Of a stretch of 64,000 bases of DNA, positions 21,163-33,732 are shown one piece after another (the first letter of the stretch is position 1; each line of letters starts with the position of its first letter). The stretch covers positions 89,102 to 153,101 of the forward strand of contig JAYEVH010000229.1 of the NCBI GenBank assembly GCA_036346255.1, written 5' to 3'. This stretch comes from Ampelocalamus luodianensis (Eukaryota > Streptophyta > Magnoliopsida > Poales > Poaceae). Below the pieces are notes generated by a model, which was given only the letters and a program-made list of their open reading frames with translations, was not told the origin of the DNA and ran no database searches. The position numbers and the translations under genes are program-made.

Positions 21163-23162
21163 AGAACGCATTTAGCCTCGGCATGTCTTGACGCCCCGAG
21201 TTATCTCTGCGCCTATGTCTCAGATAATTTCATGCATCCACTCGATACCCGACAAACACACGCCTTTTGTCGCTTGTGTCCAAAATGCGGCATGATCTTT
21301 TTTATTAAAAGAAAGACACACACCACTAAGCATGCACACACACATGAGTGCGCCCTCTTAGCACACATCTAGCGCATCGAGACCGAGAATACATCCACGA
21401 CTTCACAAAAATCCTACTAAAGCGCACTCGTGTCAGCGTAAAGGTAGATACTAGGATTTAAACCCCGTGGATAGAGTCGACACCCATAACTCCACCACTT
21501 CTACCAAAAGGTGGTTCCCAATGATGCCAAGAACTTGGTTGGACCTTGAGCTTGATCTCTCCTAAGCATTATCCTCCGTTGCTTCACACTGCGTCGATCA
21601 CGCCCACTTCATGGTCGTCGTCTGCAATGATAGCCGGCGCGACGGAACCCTAAGTATTATTTGGCAAATAATTGACCCTCCATAAAATTGTACTAGTTGT
21701 CGATCCGCATCCGCTGGGCTACATTTATTGAATAATGTTTCAGAGTGTTAGCAATTTTTGGAAATTTTGATTTGTGTCACAACATGTTTTGTTACAAAGT
21801 GTTGATTTTAAATTTTAGTTATAAAATTTAAACGTTTTATATTTTGAAAATTCAAAAATTAGTTTTACAAATTCATTTCAGAATTTATTTAATAATGAAT
21901 AATGCATTTTTTGGTATTTTTTTTATAGGAAATGATATTTTTCAAATTTCGTAATATTTGGATTTGCATGTCCAAATTATATATAACTAAAAACTAACCC
22001 GCGCCAAATGGCGTGTGGATGGTGTTGTTTTATGTTGGCGGTGAGGTCCTCATATAGACTATTTTTAACAATCGCAGCTTCGTTACCTCTGTTTTTTGTA
22101 GGACCCATACGAATTGAGAAGGGGAAAAACATTTTTTTTGCACAAACAAAATCTATATGAGTGATGTTTGAGTTATGGCTTATAGTGCTAGTAAAGCTTA
22201 GTGTTTGTGTGGACTCATGAGGGTAGTGCCGGGAACACGAATTGTATTTGCACCTAGCAAATAGCCAAATCAAATTAGTAAGTGGGGGATAAGCCTTTTT
22301 AGAGCAAATTGCCATCACAAAAATGCGATTGACCTTTGCACTAACTGTTATTTGGGAATAGAAGAGGTACATCTATGGTTACGTGTGACATATAATAGTT
22401 TCCTTGTTTTCGTAATTCTCAATGTAATTACTAAGGGCACAGTTGTACAGAGGTTCACAAACATAATAAAAATGCTAGGAGACCAGAGTAAATAAAAAAA
22501 GGAAAAGAAAAGCAAGGCTAGGAAATAACAATAACTACTGCTTAAAAATAAGAAGAGGAAACAAAATATTGTGAAAGAGGAAAAGCAGGCAGAAATAATA
22601 ATGTACCGCTTATCGCACGTCTGTAGCGCACTACCTCTTCTCGCTATCATCAACCACTATTACCATAGCATGAAATATGTTTTTTTCTCACCATGAGAAG
22701 AATTTCAGAAAAGCTAAAACAACTCTGTATAAAAAGAAAACAAAAGGCCTATGCACATGAAACATAATTAACTAAGTAGCAATAGTAATTTTGATTGAAT
22801 CCTACATAGGCTAATTGTATCAATATATGGTTGTACAACAACGACAAGTTTTTATCATAGGATATCTCATTGAAAATAGTATTGCATCCCAAACACAAAA
22901 ACATGGCGCTAAATTCCAATCTACAACAAATAAGTTGACCGTTCTATAGGAATTGTAGAGATAACATATAAATGGCTTGGCAAAGATTAGGAATGAGTAT
23001 TTATCCCATATTTTATCATGAAGGTGGATGGATAAAGCAAGCAACATAATGTCTATGTTTGCACACTAATACAACACATTGTATTGCTAACCTACACATC
23101 TTTTCAGATAGGTATCGATGTCCTGTAGGGTAATTATGTGCAACAACATTTTAGGATGACAA
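21163..23162. other. About 2 kb without recognisable genes
   Basis: Mostly AT-rich. 21300-21530 has the style of a retroelement fragment (ACACACACATGAGTGCGCC; GGATTTAAACCCCGTGG) but no termini. The longest frames on either strand match no family. Nothing else seen. Confidence 0.4.
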
Positions 23163-25222
23163 TGTAATAATCCGAGTTTCATTTAGAGGAAAATTAATCG
23201 AAAAGGTGCTAGTTTCTTTTTCATTTTTGGGGCAATTTAGTGGGTCGGGCCTCCGCCAGTCGACTGTGCCTTGTGGCCGCCAGGTTCTTCCCCTGGGCCT
23301 AGGCCCATGCGCCCCTCCCTAACTCCTAGTCGGCCCCTTCTTCCCCCAGCTTGTTTCTGGCCAAAGGAGGGGAGGAGGAGGAAGACCATCTTCTCCAAGG
23401 TTCTTCCGCCTACATCCTGGTTGCTGCAAGGGTAATGAATGCTGAGCCTCATCGTTTGATTAGTGGTAGATGTGATTTGGATCGATTTGATTAGATTGTA
23501 TTGCTGCGATTAGAAAGTTAGTTCTGTCCAGAATGTTGCATGGTCTGTTTCGTGATCTTAGAGGCTGAATTTGACGTGTCCATCTCCTAGAGTTATGTAG
23601 GTATTGTTCTTAACTTTCGTGTCCACCAAGAACACCTGATTCGACGCACGGATCAAAAGTTATGATCATTTTAGTTTCTGCTGTCCAGAATTCGACGAGA
23701 ATTACCTTTTAAGTTGTCTTCTAAAATATGTTTATGTTAATGGACGAATCAAGGTTTTATCTCAACTAGGTTATTGTAGAGAATTTCATAACGTTTTCAT
23801 ATTGTTAAAGAACACCCCAATCGGAGTTGTAGATCAAAAGTTATGCTATGTTCTTTACTGCTATTCGTGTCGGTTGGGCGAATCGCCTTCGAGTTCCACG
23901 CCGTTAGCATTTTATTCCACTAGAATGTTGTAGATATTTTCGTTAAGTTTATGTAGGATCTAGGCTCACCTAGTTTCGAGTCCCAGGTCAATAGCTATGG
24001 TCATTATCGTGTCGCTATCCACATGCGATGCCGGTGCCGCCTATTTTTCGCTTTGGGTTTATGGCTATTTCTTGGGTGTTCGTGGAGGGTATTGTAGAAC
24101 CTAAGTCGGTCGTACCATGTTATTCTTATTTTGTTTATTTAATTGTTTAGGCAGCAAGGCTATGGGTTTGAAGCATCATCGTCCGTCGCTAACGCCGCAA
24201 CGTGAAAGACAAGCACTTTGCTAATCTTAATGGTTGTGATTGATGAACGCTTACATGATTATGTTGTGACATCTTGTGTTACAACAAATGATAATTTGTC
24301 TATGTTCTTTCATGTATGTGGAATCTGTGCTAAGAGATGATGTTCTTCATTGTTCATATTCATATAATGCATCCATAATTCTTGTTTTATCCACAGGAGT
24401 GGATTGTAAGTCCCACCATTCCAATGTGGGCAGATTTGGACATTGACATGTCCCGTCCACGAGAGTGGATAGAAATACCCATCAATTCCAGTATGGGCAC
24501 GTAAGACCCATCAATTCTAGTATGGGCAGATTTGGACACCGTATGAAACGTTTTAATACGGACTTGATCCTCTGACTTTTGTTAAGGTGCGGGCTTAAGT
24601 GAACACCGACGGTGTGTCACTAGCTATACCGTATAAGCATGTGTGCAATCCATCCTTTGATTACATTCATTCATTTCATGCATTCCTAAATATTTGTTCG
24701 TATGTTCGTAATTTGTGAAGGAGTCAGCCTTGTCCATACCGGTGTATGTTAATTTATTCCATGTACTTGCTGAGTCCTGTACTCACTCTTGCTTTATTTA
24801 TTTATTTTAGGTGATTAATGAAGATGTTCCTCTTGGACGGAGTAGACACGCATCACTCATTCACTTAACCTTACACCACTCCAATAAAAGAATTAGATTA
24901 TATTCTTCCTTTATTAAGTGATGGACCAGTAATAAATAGACTCGTATGTGGATGTCATTTCTTTTCTTCATGCTAAGGTTGATTACATAATCGCTATGTT
25001 CCCTAAACATTCGCTCATCATGTTTATCTTAATGGATGGGGTAGACTTAATTATTCGTAATTGTGAATCGTTGTTGGATACAAGTGTTAGTAATCGTTTA
25101 GGTTCTAAAACATGTTGATCTTTTTATATTAGTTGATGAGATTTGTTGAATTCCTTCTGCATAATTGTTGTAGGTTAGGCTTTTAGGTAACATTTTGGCT
25201 TCCGAATAGTCAGGGTGTTACA
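23163..25222 (+). repeat. Solo LTR of a chromoviral-type gypsy element (2,060 bp)
   Basis: Begins TGTAATAATCCGAG and ends CAGGGTGTTACA, the TG...CA form of the other gypsy LTRs in this window. Flanks GACAA (23158-23162) and AACAA (25223-25227) agree in four of five bases. Near the 3' part it carries TACTTGCTGAGTCCTGTACT and ACTCACTCTTGC, the block shared by the LTRs at 41262, 47602 and 53437, plus a hairpin cluster at 24410-24540. No primer binding site or interior follows, so it is a recombination remnant. Confidence 0.75.
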
Positions 25223-26867
25223 AACAAATAAAAAGGAACCAGGGAGCCTAAGCACTATGCAAAATTAGAGAAGCAGAACAGGGAAAGAGGTATGCACTTA
25301 CTAATAGACTAAACAACACCTAACATGTGCATTGTATCTGCTATAAATTATGGACCCATGGTTGGTTAAAGAAATGTTTTTGAGATAACAAAATCTTAAT
25401 CTTTGGGACAGGAGATGTGAATATAGTATTATCGAAAGCAAGTCAGATGATAGCGTATACCTTCTTTCCATGGAGTAAGGAACTGAAAGTGACAAACAGC
25501 GCCAATGCTCTTTGGCCATCAAAAGTGATAGCTGTCCATGGAGAAAAGAAAAGGAAGATAAAAGAAGTGAGCCTCAAAATACAAACAGAAAGACAGATTA
25601 AGAGGATAGGATCTAGTAGCATTCAATCTCTGTCTAGGGTAACAAAACTTGCGAGTTTTATGCTCCAGTTTCATGTTGTAAGCACTGTTGAGTTTTTTTT
25701 ATGTTTTCAAATATAAAAACATCCCTAATAAGAACAATTCAAAATATAGAATGAAGATGACAAATATCAAATACATCTATACCCTAATCCAACTGATCAG
25801 TACAAATTTGAAGAACACATAGTGGCATTGCAATAGTTTACTGGATGGCACACATGGCACAACCTATTTTTCTTGGGCAGGAATGTTGCCATGGTAACCA
25901 ATATGTGGCCACGCATCACGCACCAAAGATCATTAAAGAAAATTTGATCCACCTTTCCAAATGAAGTACGTAAATAGAACCACAATCGAATAGCTAATCA
26001 TGCATAAATATTTGAAGGTGTTGATCGGACTTGGTAAAAAGAATGAAACAATGATTGCAAACCTAAGAAGGTCCCATGTGTGAACCATCTAACATGTCAT
26101 CGATCACCGTCAGACCAACATCATCATAAATCAACAATACCACCAAATAAAAATATCATGTGGAGAATGACCTAGTGAACCTAGCCTAAAATGGAATTAT
26201 CTTCATGTAGACTTTGGGGCATGATTTTGTAAGCTTCAAGTGAACGCTAAAAAAACTATAGAGTAATGTTACTATATTAGGCAAGAGTCATGGGTTTGTT
26301 AGGCCTTCACCACCCTAATTTGAGTAGAAGTAGTTGAAGCACATTAAAGCATGTGTGACATTCCGAGATTATCAACCAAAGAGACCCTAAAGGATATTCT
26401 TAATTTTATTTGGTACTTCGTAGGGCAAACCATCTTGATATAACATATATCCAATCCAATCCAATAGTTGTCAGTCGAGCAATTGCTTCAAATGCGCATA
26501 ATTATATACAAAAGACATCATGATCACAAAAAGAAAGTTTATGTGAGAACATGACCTGACAATCTATATACAAAAGACAATTTAACGGCAAACCTAAGCA
26601 ATAAGAGAATCACATTTGGGTTTTTAAAACAGCTTAAGAGTTCAGGTTCTTACTTTCCTCAGAGTCTAATAAGCATAGCTGCAAAGAAAACCAAGGGAAT
26701 AGCTTTAGCCACATGCAACATACAAGATGTTGGTTACATTCATGAAATGAAAATGGTAGGATAATATTTCAACATAATTGGCCATGGTTTATATGTTTAT
26801 TGATGTAAAGAAAACCGCAATCAATATAGCAACTTTTCTAGTGGTGGAAATGCTTTTTTTTTGCCAA
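25223..26867. other. Intergenic sequence with one exon-like stretch
   Basis: Largely AT-rich and unassigned. On the minus strand 25461-25531 is bounded by an AG acceptor and a GT donor and reads ITFDGQRALALFVTFSSLL in one frame. It could be a stray exon of a decayed gene, but no neighbouring exons were found and I do not recognise the family. Confidence 0.35.
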
Positions 26868-29800
26868 AGTCAATGCCGGGATCCAAAATATAATTTTGGA
26901 CCATTTGTGTATACTGCACTAGTTCAGGATCACGCTAGTACACACAAAGGGCAAATAAGTGATGAAATATCATTTTCATATACAAAGATGACTAATAAAT
27001 AAATAACAATAATTATCGAGTAACGACCTTAAGGTCAAAACTTATAATTAATGTCACGTAGGCAAATAGCTCAATTAAGTCGCAATGAATGTAACGGAAT
27101 AATCTTCATGAAGCCCACGCATAATCGGTCGGGTAGCGACCTAGTTCTCCATGATCCTTGAGTAGACTTAGTTGACTGATGATTCCTCCACTTTATTTGA
27201 ATTATTGCAGCAAGAATGAGTACTGAGTACTCAACAAGTTGTATCACGTAACGCAATTATAGATGATGGCTTATTTCAAAAGAAATAGCTTCGTGGTTAT
27301 TTTGCAATAAAGATGCATTTGCAATTGAATGCAATAATAGATTGAAAGCATAATTCAAAACAAATAAGCAATAATAGTTTAACAATTATTTTCACAAAGG
27401 ATACAAAGCCCAATCAATTTCTTTCACACAACCATATGAGTTAAATCACATAGTGTCCATGACCATGACTCGCAGACGCGACTATTCTAATAGATTGTTT
27501 AACACTCAGAGAGGTTGTACACTTTACCCACAAGATGCAATCAACTGGATCAAAGCTTCACAACAAAACCTTTCCAAATTTCATCTCAACAATTGATACC
27601 GCCGTGTGTTTTACTATCGACCCCAACCTTACTTGTCGGTCCGACGACACCGTTGGACTTGTAAGTGGCGAACCGCCCATCGATGTGAATTTTAGAGTAA
27701 TCCACACCTCCACCCTAGCATGAGCTTAACCTACTACCTGAGTAGTCAATGTTGAGATTTCATAACTTACTAAGTTAGACCCGTCCCATCAGGCATGTGG
27801 TTATATGATAAGGCCCAGTTCAATGGCGCACAAAGTTAAGTCCTTAATTAACCAAGGCGAGACTTTCAATTTCTAACTATGGCATAGAGATTACCATTCC
27901 AAATCACAGTAACCACCATAGCATATAGTTTCCACCACTGTGTCGCCTAAATCTTTTCTCACCTGTTTATTAAGTGCAACATATGCCATCAACGAGTAAC
28001 GACACACAACACACAGTCTTACACAAAGTTCCATAATCACTTAGTCAAATTTATATTTGCAACTCAGATGACAATGAATGACTCATTGTATGGCTAAGCA
28101 AACTACTCATATCTAACCAACCCACATTGGTGCTATAATAATACCAACTAAATAATTAACTAAACTAGGGTGACAAAAGATCATGGTAATACAATAGACA
28201 AGGTGGATATCGACAAATGGGTGAATAACTATCCCCAAAGTATTTAAATAATGACTTTAAATAGAATGCAATAATTGAATCAAAGTAATTTTAGAAAACT
28301 GGGTTCAACATGGTTAAAGTTACAACTTGCTCTGCTATAGCAATGATGGTCTTATTTTATCTTCAATCCTCTACTTACTTGACCTTCACTCCTTTGGACG
28401 ATTCCAAGATTTTAACGCCTAACGAGAAAGAACGCAAGAAAACAAACAAAATTCAAAAGATAAATCAAATAAACTCCAAATTGAAATTGAATGGTACCGA
28501 AGGTAGATATTGAATTTAGAAACTTGAATGAATTCAATTGGAGTTTGTATGAGGAAGAACGGGCTTTGAAAGATTGAAATTACATAAAATGGTAAAATCG
28601 AATTTTAAGATTTAGGAATTGTTTTTCTAAAGGAAAACAATTTATCGGGGTCATGTCGACATCAAGATGGGGTTTTTAATAAAAGGAAATAAATGAAATT
28701 GAACTAACATGTGGGACCCACAGAATATTCCTCAAATATTTTATTTTTCAGAAATTTTAGAAAATATCTAAGTGTATGACATGTGTGACCTACTAGTATT
28801 TATGAATTTCTAGAATTAAAATAATTCCAGAAAAAGATGGAGAGAGTGACATGTGGGCCACTGGTCTATGGACCAAGTCCATAGAGAGATGTTAGTCCAC
28901 GGTGGACCAAGCTCATGAACATGGTTGATCAAGGTTTGACTGACATGTGGGACCCTCATGTAAGTGAGAGAAATAATTAGGGTGATTAATTTGGTGGATG
29001 ACATGTAAGGTCTACATACAAGAGAGAGAGGAGGAATTTGTTTTATTGTATGACACATGGGGTCTACTCTCCTCAGGAAGAAAGAGCGAAAACAAGAACC
29101 AGAGAGAACGAACCAGGGATAATCAACAGAGAAGTAAATCAAGAATAGGGCGTAGGGAGTTGCTGCCGACCGGTTGGCTTGGGAGCATGGAGGTGGCAAG
29201 CAAAAAAGAAAGAATTAACACAAGGGAAAGATGATGCTTGGAACACACATCAGTGAAGGAAAGAGCCAGAGAAGCATCAGTGAAATCAATGAAGCAAAGA
29301 ATCAAGCAATAGACATGTGCAGAAATAGACGCTTGGCCGATTCTTGCGCATGGTGTGGATGGCGAACGAGGCGAACCAGCCGCGAACGGGAAAAACAGAA
29401 CGACAACGAGGCGGAGATGATGATGCAGTCCGACGACGAGAATCGCACCATGCACCGCGGCAAGGCGAAGAATGGCGGTTAGAGGTGGCCTCACGCGCAT
29501 AACACTCCGCCGATGCTTTGCGAAAGGGAGGAGCACGGTATAGAATGCGTGACACAAACCCAACATGGTGGAGTCGGCGGGGATCAACGGCTATGAGTAT
29601 TTGGTCGGAGAAGGAAGATCGCCTAGAGGAGAGAGAACACTGATTCTCGTGCACGATGGATGAAACTCAAACTAAAATATGAAAAAATAGGTCTTGACAA
29701 GGGACACGAGATGACGTGGTTGGATTTTGGAAAACTCGAAGAAGCGGGAATGCGATGTACGATTTTAGTGTCATGGCTCAACATGGCCGATGATGATTCG

Positions 29801-30446
29801 ATAGTCTTCGGGCAAAGAGGCCGGATGTAGACGAGAACGCGTGAGGCGAACTCAATGGCGCAGACGGTTTGGCTGTGGGATCATGGATGGAGGCGAAACT
29901 CGACGAGAAGACCTTTGGATGAACTCAGTTATTTTGTAGATTGCGATGAAACAAGAGCAATTTAGAGGTAACCAAATCAGGGGATTAGAAGAGGAGATCA
30001 AGAAGCTCAATATGACGTGATTGGTTTCCTTTATATGCACCAAGAGGGAGATCAAAATTGGAAACTTTCGTGTTGTGCATGCATATTCGGACTTTCTGCT
30101 CGGTTGGAGGAGATAATGAATAGTGCACAGTGAACAGTACCAGCACGTGACAGGAGAGAGAAAAGAAAGGATTTTTAGAATTAAAGAAAAGGCCAAAATC
30201 AAGGAGACCAATTAAATAGCAAACAAACTCAAAAAAATCCCATAAAATACCAAAAATTCCCTGGAACACAAGGAAACCAAATAACACTGGTTTTTATTTA
30301 ATTAATGTTTAGATTAGTCAAATTAAATATTTTGAATTTAGAAAAATTCTTGATTAAGCTTTATTAAATCAAATAAAATTGGTGAAATTTCGAGAGGCCT
30401 AAACTATTCAAAAGATTTTTGAAAAGCCAAATTTTGGGACGTTACA
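26868..30446 (-). repeat. 3' LTR of a Ty3-gypsy element
   Basis: On the minus strand the LTR starts TGTAACGTCCCAAAATTTGG at 30446. It is preceded, on the plus-strand right side, by the polypurine tract AAGGTGGGGAGGTT (read on minus). The block ACTTGTTGAGTACTCAGTAC with CATTCTTGCTG at about 27225 matches the LTR-internal block of the other gypsy LTRs. The far end is placed near 26868 (minus ...TTGGATCCCGGCATTGACT), about 360 bp past that block as in the relatives, but is less certain. A GC-rich part at 29250-29640 is open in several frames without meaning. Confidence 0.6.
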
Positions 30447-30487
30447 AACCTCCCCACCTTAAAGGAATCTAATCCTCGAGATTCAGG

Positions 30488-30562
30488 CTAGCTATGGAAT
30501 AGGTTAGGGAACTCAGCCTCCGGGTTCTCTTCTTGCTTCCAACCTACTTTGACTCTGACAGA
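30488..30562 (-). pseudogene. C-terminal end of a gypsy polyprotein (chromodomain tail)
   Basis: Directly before the LTR, the minus strand reads VRVKVGWKQEENPEAEFPNL followed by FHS and a stop. This resembles the end of plant chromoviral integrases (...V.W......AEFP.LF). The remaining interior, up to about 31160, is broken and not readable as pol. Confidence 0.5.
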
Positions 30563-31166
30563 ACTGCTTTTTAGAACACACATGGAACAAACGCCTTGCT
30601 TCTTACTGAGCTTCTCGCTTAAACAAAAACTTACAAACGGCTCTTGGCAGAAATGACTTCTAGCAACTCAATTGCTTCGATGAGGATCGCTTGATTGGTG
30701 CTCAAGACACTTCAGAGTTGAGAAAATCCTACTACCGATCGTAACTCAAAGTTGACAAACTAACTCTTCTTCGAGCTTTGAAATTGAATCGATCGACACA
30801 CCTCTGTCACAAACTTCTTAACACAGAACTTCAACAGGTGTCCTTGTGAGCTGATCTACTTCTAGATGAGTGATGTCTCACACGGTCGATCACAGAGATC
30901 TTCAAAAATGAAAACTATGAACTGGCTGACATATGGTGTTGTAGGAGAACTCTGCACACAACACTTGCTCGTTTTGGTACTATGAGTTAAGGCACAACTC
31001 ATTTTTTTCAATATGTCTACCGGTTCGGTGCGATACACAGTACTGAATTGAAATGAGCATCCAAGGCTTCATACACAAACTGTCGTTAACACGAGGTAAA
31101 TCGGGATCCTGGCCTAACGCTAACTTTTCTTGCACATCATGTAAACCGACCATCTCTCACAACTGA

Positions 31167-31240
31167 CACTACACCAATTCTAGCGAATACCATCGTTGTC
31201 ATATACAACCTCTATCATATACCATTCTGCTAAACAGTCT
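31167..31240 (+). mobile_element. Orphan CACTA-like terminus
   Basis: CACTACACCAATTCTAGCG has the form of an En/Spm (CACTA) terminal repeat and is followed by short repeated phrases (CATATAC). No inverted partner was found to the right before the gypsy insertion at 33733, and the sequence resuming at 51079 has only a weak GTAGTG. Treated as a fragment. Confidence 0.4.
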
Positions 31241-31698
31241 CCACACTAGGTGATTTTGACATAAATGAAGTGACATTTTTTTCAATTGATCAACAACCAC
31301 CTTTCAAGAAATTATATCCTGATTGGGCCCTAGGAAAACCCATGCTTGAATTTTTGGACATAGGAGTACTCTGACTGGCCCCCAACATTTTGACTAACTT
31401 TTTGACATACCAAACACATGGTAATCCATTCTGTGATATTTCACTTTTAAATTGGATCAACACAATTCAACTTCGAGATCTTTGTACCAAACTTGACAAT
31501 TCCATTCCGAGGCCATTCCTGCTTTCTTGAATGGAATGTGTCAGATCGGTGCATTCCAGTGTACTGCCTCCGAGTTTAGTATATAAACCCTAAAAATCAG
31601 ATGAAAAATCATTTTAATTTCGAAAAAAAGAGATAAGAGATAGAAGAGAGAGGTGGAGAGGGGAGAAGTGACGAGCTAAGCTCGCGCTGCTAGCTGGG

Positions 31699-31731
<33 letters not shown>

Positions 31732-31982
31732 AGAACTAGATCCGTCGCCAATTTTGTAGGTAAATGTTCTTGCAACTTTGGACATAAATTCGAAACCTAG
31801 TAGGTTAGCAAATAAAAATAGCGACATAGAATTGAATGGATTAAATAATTTTAGTTATATTGCAGTTTGATGTAGTACATCATTTTAGCTGTATAGTTTA
31901 GTTTATCGATAGATATTACTTATGGGTTGTACTTGAATGATTTAGAATAAATCAAAAAAATACTACTTAAAACTTTGTATGT

Positions 31983-32890
31983 TTTATTTTTACACTAGTA
32001 AATATTTTGTTAATGCTGAAAATACTTTCTAAACTAGGAAAATAGCAAGACACCTGTAAAAATTTTATAAAAAATTCAGAGTAGCTACATATGGTACTTG
32101 GAGCTGAATTAAAATATTGTGAACTTAATTTTTTTCTATTTGTACATGGTAAATATTTTATAAATATTAGAGACACTTTTAAACAAGAAAATAACAAGAT
32201 ACCTATAACAAATCTATAAAAATTGCAGAGTAGCTAAATAGAGTATGTAGAGCTTAATTAAAATAGTTCAACTTAATTTTGCTTTCAATTAGTGCACGGT
32301 AAATATAATGTTAATACTAAAAATACTTTTAAACTAGAAAATAACAAGACACCTCTAAAAATTGTAAAAATATATCCATAGTTGCTACATAGGGTATGTA
32401 GAGTTGAAATAAAATATTGTCAACTTAATTTTTGTTTCCATTTGTACACTGTAAATATTTTATAAATACTAGAGACACTTTTTAAACAAGGAAAGTAGCA
32501 AGAAACCTATAAAAAATTATAAAAATGCAGAGTAGCCAAATATGGTATGTAGAGCTTAATCAAAATAACCCCAACTTAATTTTGGTTTCTATTTGTACAA
32601 GGCAAATAATTTGTAAATAAGGAAAATAGGAAGGTACCTACAAAAAATTCTATGAAAATTCCAGAGTACCTAAATATGGTATGTAGACTATAATTAAAAT
32701 ATTTTCAACTTAATTTTGGTTTCCATTTGTACACGGTAAATAATTTATAAACAAGGAAAATATGGAGGTGCCTATAAAAATTATATTAAAAATCTAGAGC
32801 AGCTAAATAGGGTATGTAGACGTTAATTAAAATATCGTGAACTTAATTTTACTTTTCATCTGTACACGGCAAGATACCTCTAATTTTTTT
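31983..32890 (+). repeat. Tandem array of about 150-bp units with alternating subtypes
   Basis: Six units and a partial one start near 31983, 32134, 32282, 32434, 32584, 32718 and 32851. Each opens with YTATTTGTACACGGTAAATA-like sequence, contains AGAGTAGCTAAATAGGGTATG-like sequence, and closes AACTTAATTTTGGTTT. Units 1 and 3 share TAATACTAAAAATACTTTT and AAGACACCT; units 2 and 4 share ATAAATA(T/C)TAGAGACACTT. Units 5 and 6 share a deletion of about 17 bp. The array thus alternates A-B-A-B before two C units. Confidence 0.85.
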
Positions 32891-33027
32891 ACGTTGATAC
32901 ACTTGAGTGCGCATCGCCAGATGTGTCGCTAATCGTGCAATAATTGAATTAATTAGATATGACACTTCTTATTACTTTTTTGTATATGTTTCATAGTATT
33001 TACAATGTATACACTGAATTCTCAGGT

Positions 33028-33192
33028 ATGGCGGACCCAGAAGACGATACAGAGTGGTCGTACGAGTTGCTTGACCCAGCCATTAACGCGGGTCACCGTA
33101 GTCGCTTTAGTACCATCCTCCCCGTGATGGTGAGGCAGCGATTAAGCTTGGTGCATTGCGTCACGCACGCCCATGAGGGTCCCTTGGGTTGA
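33028..33192 (+). CDS. Short unrecognised coding stretch (hypothetical)
   Basis: Starts MADPEDDTEWSYELLDPAIN just after a good splice acceptor and runs 54 codons to TGA. Composition is acidic then basic, unlike the surrounding AT-rich DNA. A second frame (TTG-initiated at 33189) continues with peptide-like sequence (TYIEWYSCCNWFLLSDDMLE) to about 33405, so a single frameshift near 33190 may have split one longer exon. No family recognised; function unknown. Confidence 0.3.
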   Translation: MADPEDDTEWSYELLDPAINAGHRSRFSTILPVMVRQRLSLVHCVTHAHEGPLG

Positions 33193-33412
33193 GGGCTAGC
33201 TCCACGCCTGAGGACGTTGTCCAAGCGGATGCTCCTACCACCTTAGGATGTACGACGTACATCGAGTGGTACTCGTGTTGCAATTGGTTCCTTCTCTCCG
33301 ACGACATGCTCGAGCTACTCGCCACATTGCGGCCATGCAAGAGCTTAGCCATTGCTCAAAGCGCCGCCGCCATGGTCGCTACTAGCTACGCTTTCTTAAA
33401 GAAAGATGTGGG

Positions 33413-33531
33413 TCTCTCCTCTTCTCTCTCTCTCCTCTTCCTCCCTCTTCTTCTCTCCTCCCTCTCCTCTTCCTCCCTCTTCTTCTCCTCTCCTCTCTTC
33501 TCTCTCTCTCTCTCTCCTCCTCTCTTCTCTA
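33413..33531. repeat. Polypyrimidine (CT-rich) tract
   Basis: About 119 bases of C and T with very few purines, made of CTCT runs and CTTCCTCCCTCTT repeats. Could adopt triplex or H-DNA structure; no gene association shown. Confidence 0.9.
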
Positions 33532-33732
33532 TTCAAATGGCATTGGGGTCACCGAGCGACTAACTCAAGTGTTATATGAGACGCCAATCGCGCTCTTGTG
33601 CTACTAACGCTTGTCGCCTTCCAGCTTGTACGACCGAGCCATAGTCATGTTTCAACTAAGAAATTGGGCCATGTGGCGCCCGTAGTCCACTCATTGCAGC
33701 AAGCGCCAACAGTGCCACACACGAGCAATTCA

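Larger units (their letters stand above)
31600..33563 (+). other. Unrecognised transcription-unit-like stretch
   Basis: A purine-rich leader with (GA)n at 31699-31726 ends at a plausible splice donor (TTTTGTAG/GTAAATG, 31758). A plausible acceptor (GAATTCTCAG, ending 33025) is followed at once by an ATG. The 1.27-kb candidate intron is AT-rich and holds a 150-bp tandem array. The downstream part is GC-balanced and codon-like up to about 33410, then gives way to a pure pyrimidine tract (33413-33531). I do not recognise the product. It could be a captured or decayed gene, or part of the CACTA-like element starting at 31167. Confidence 0.35.

Noticed and set aside
28816..29654. Frames of 120-154 codons on the minus strand
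   Set aside because: Inside a gypsy LTR; composition only, no family similarity.
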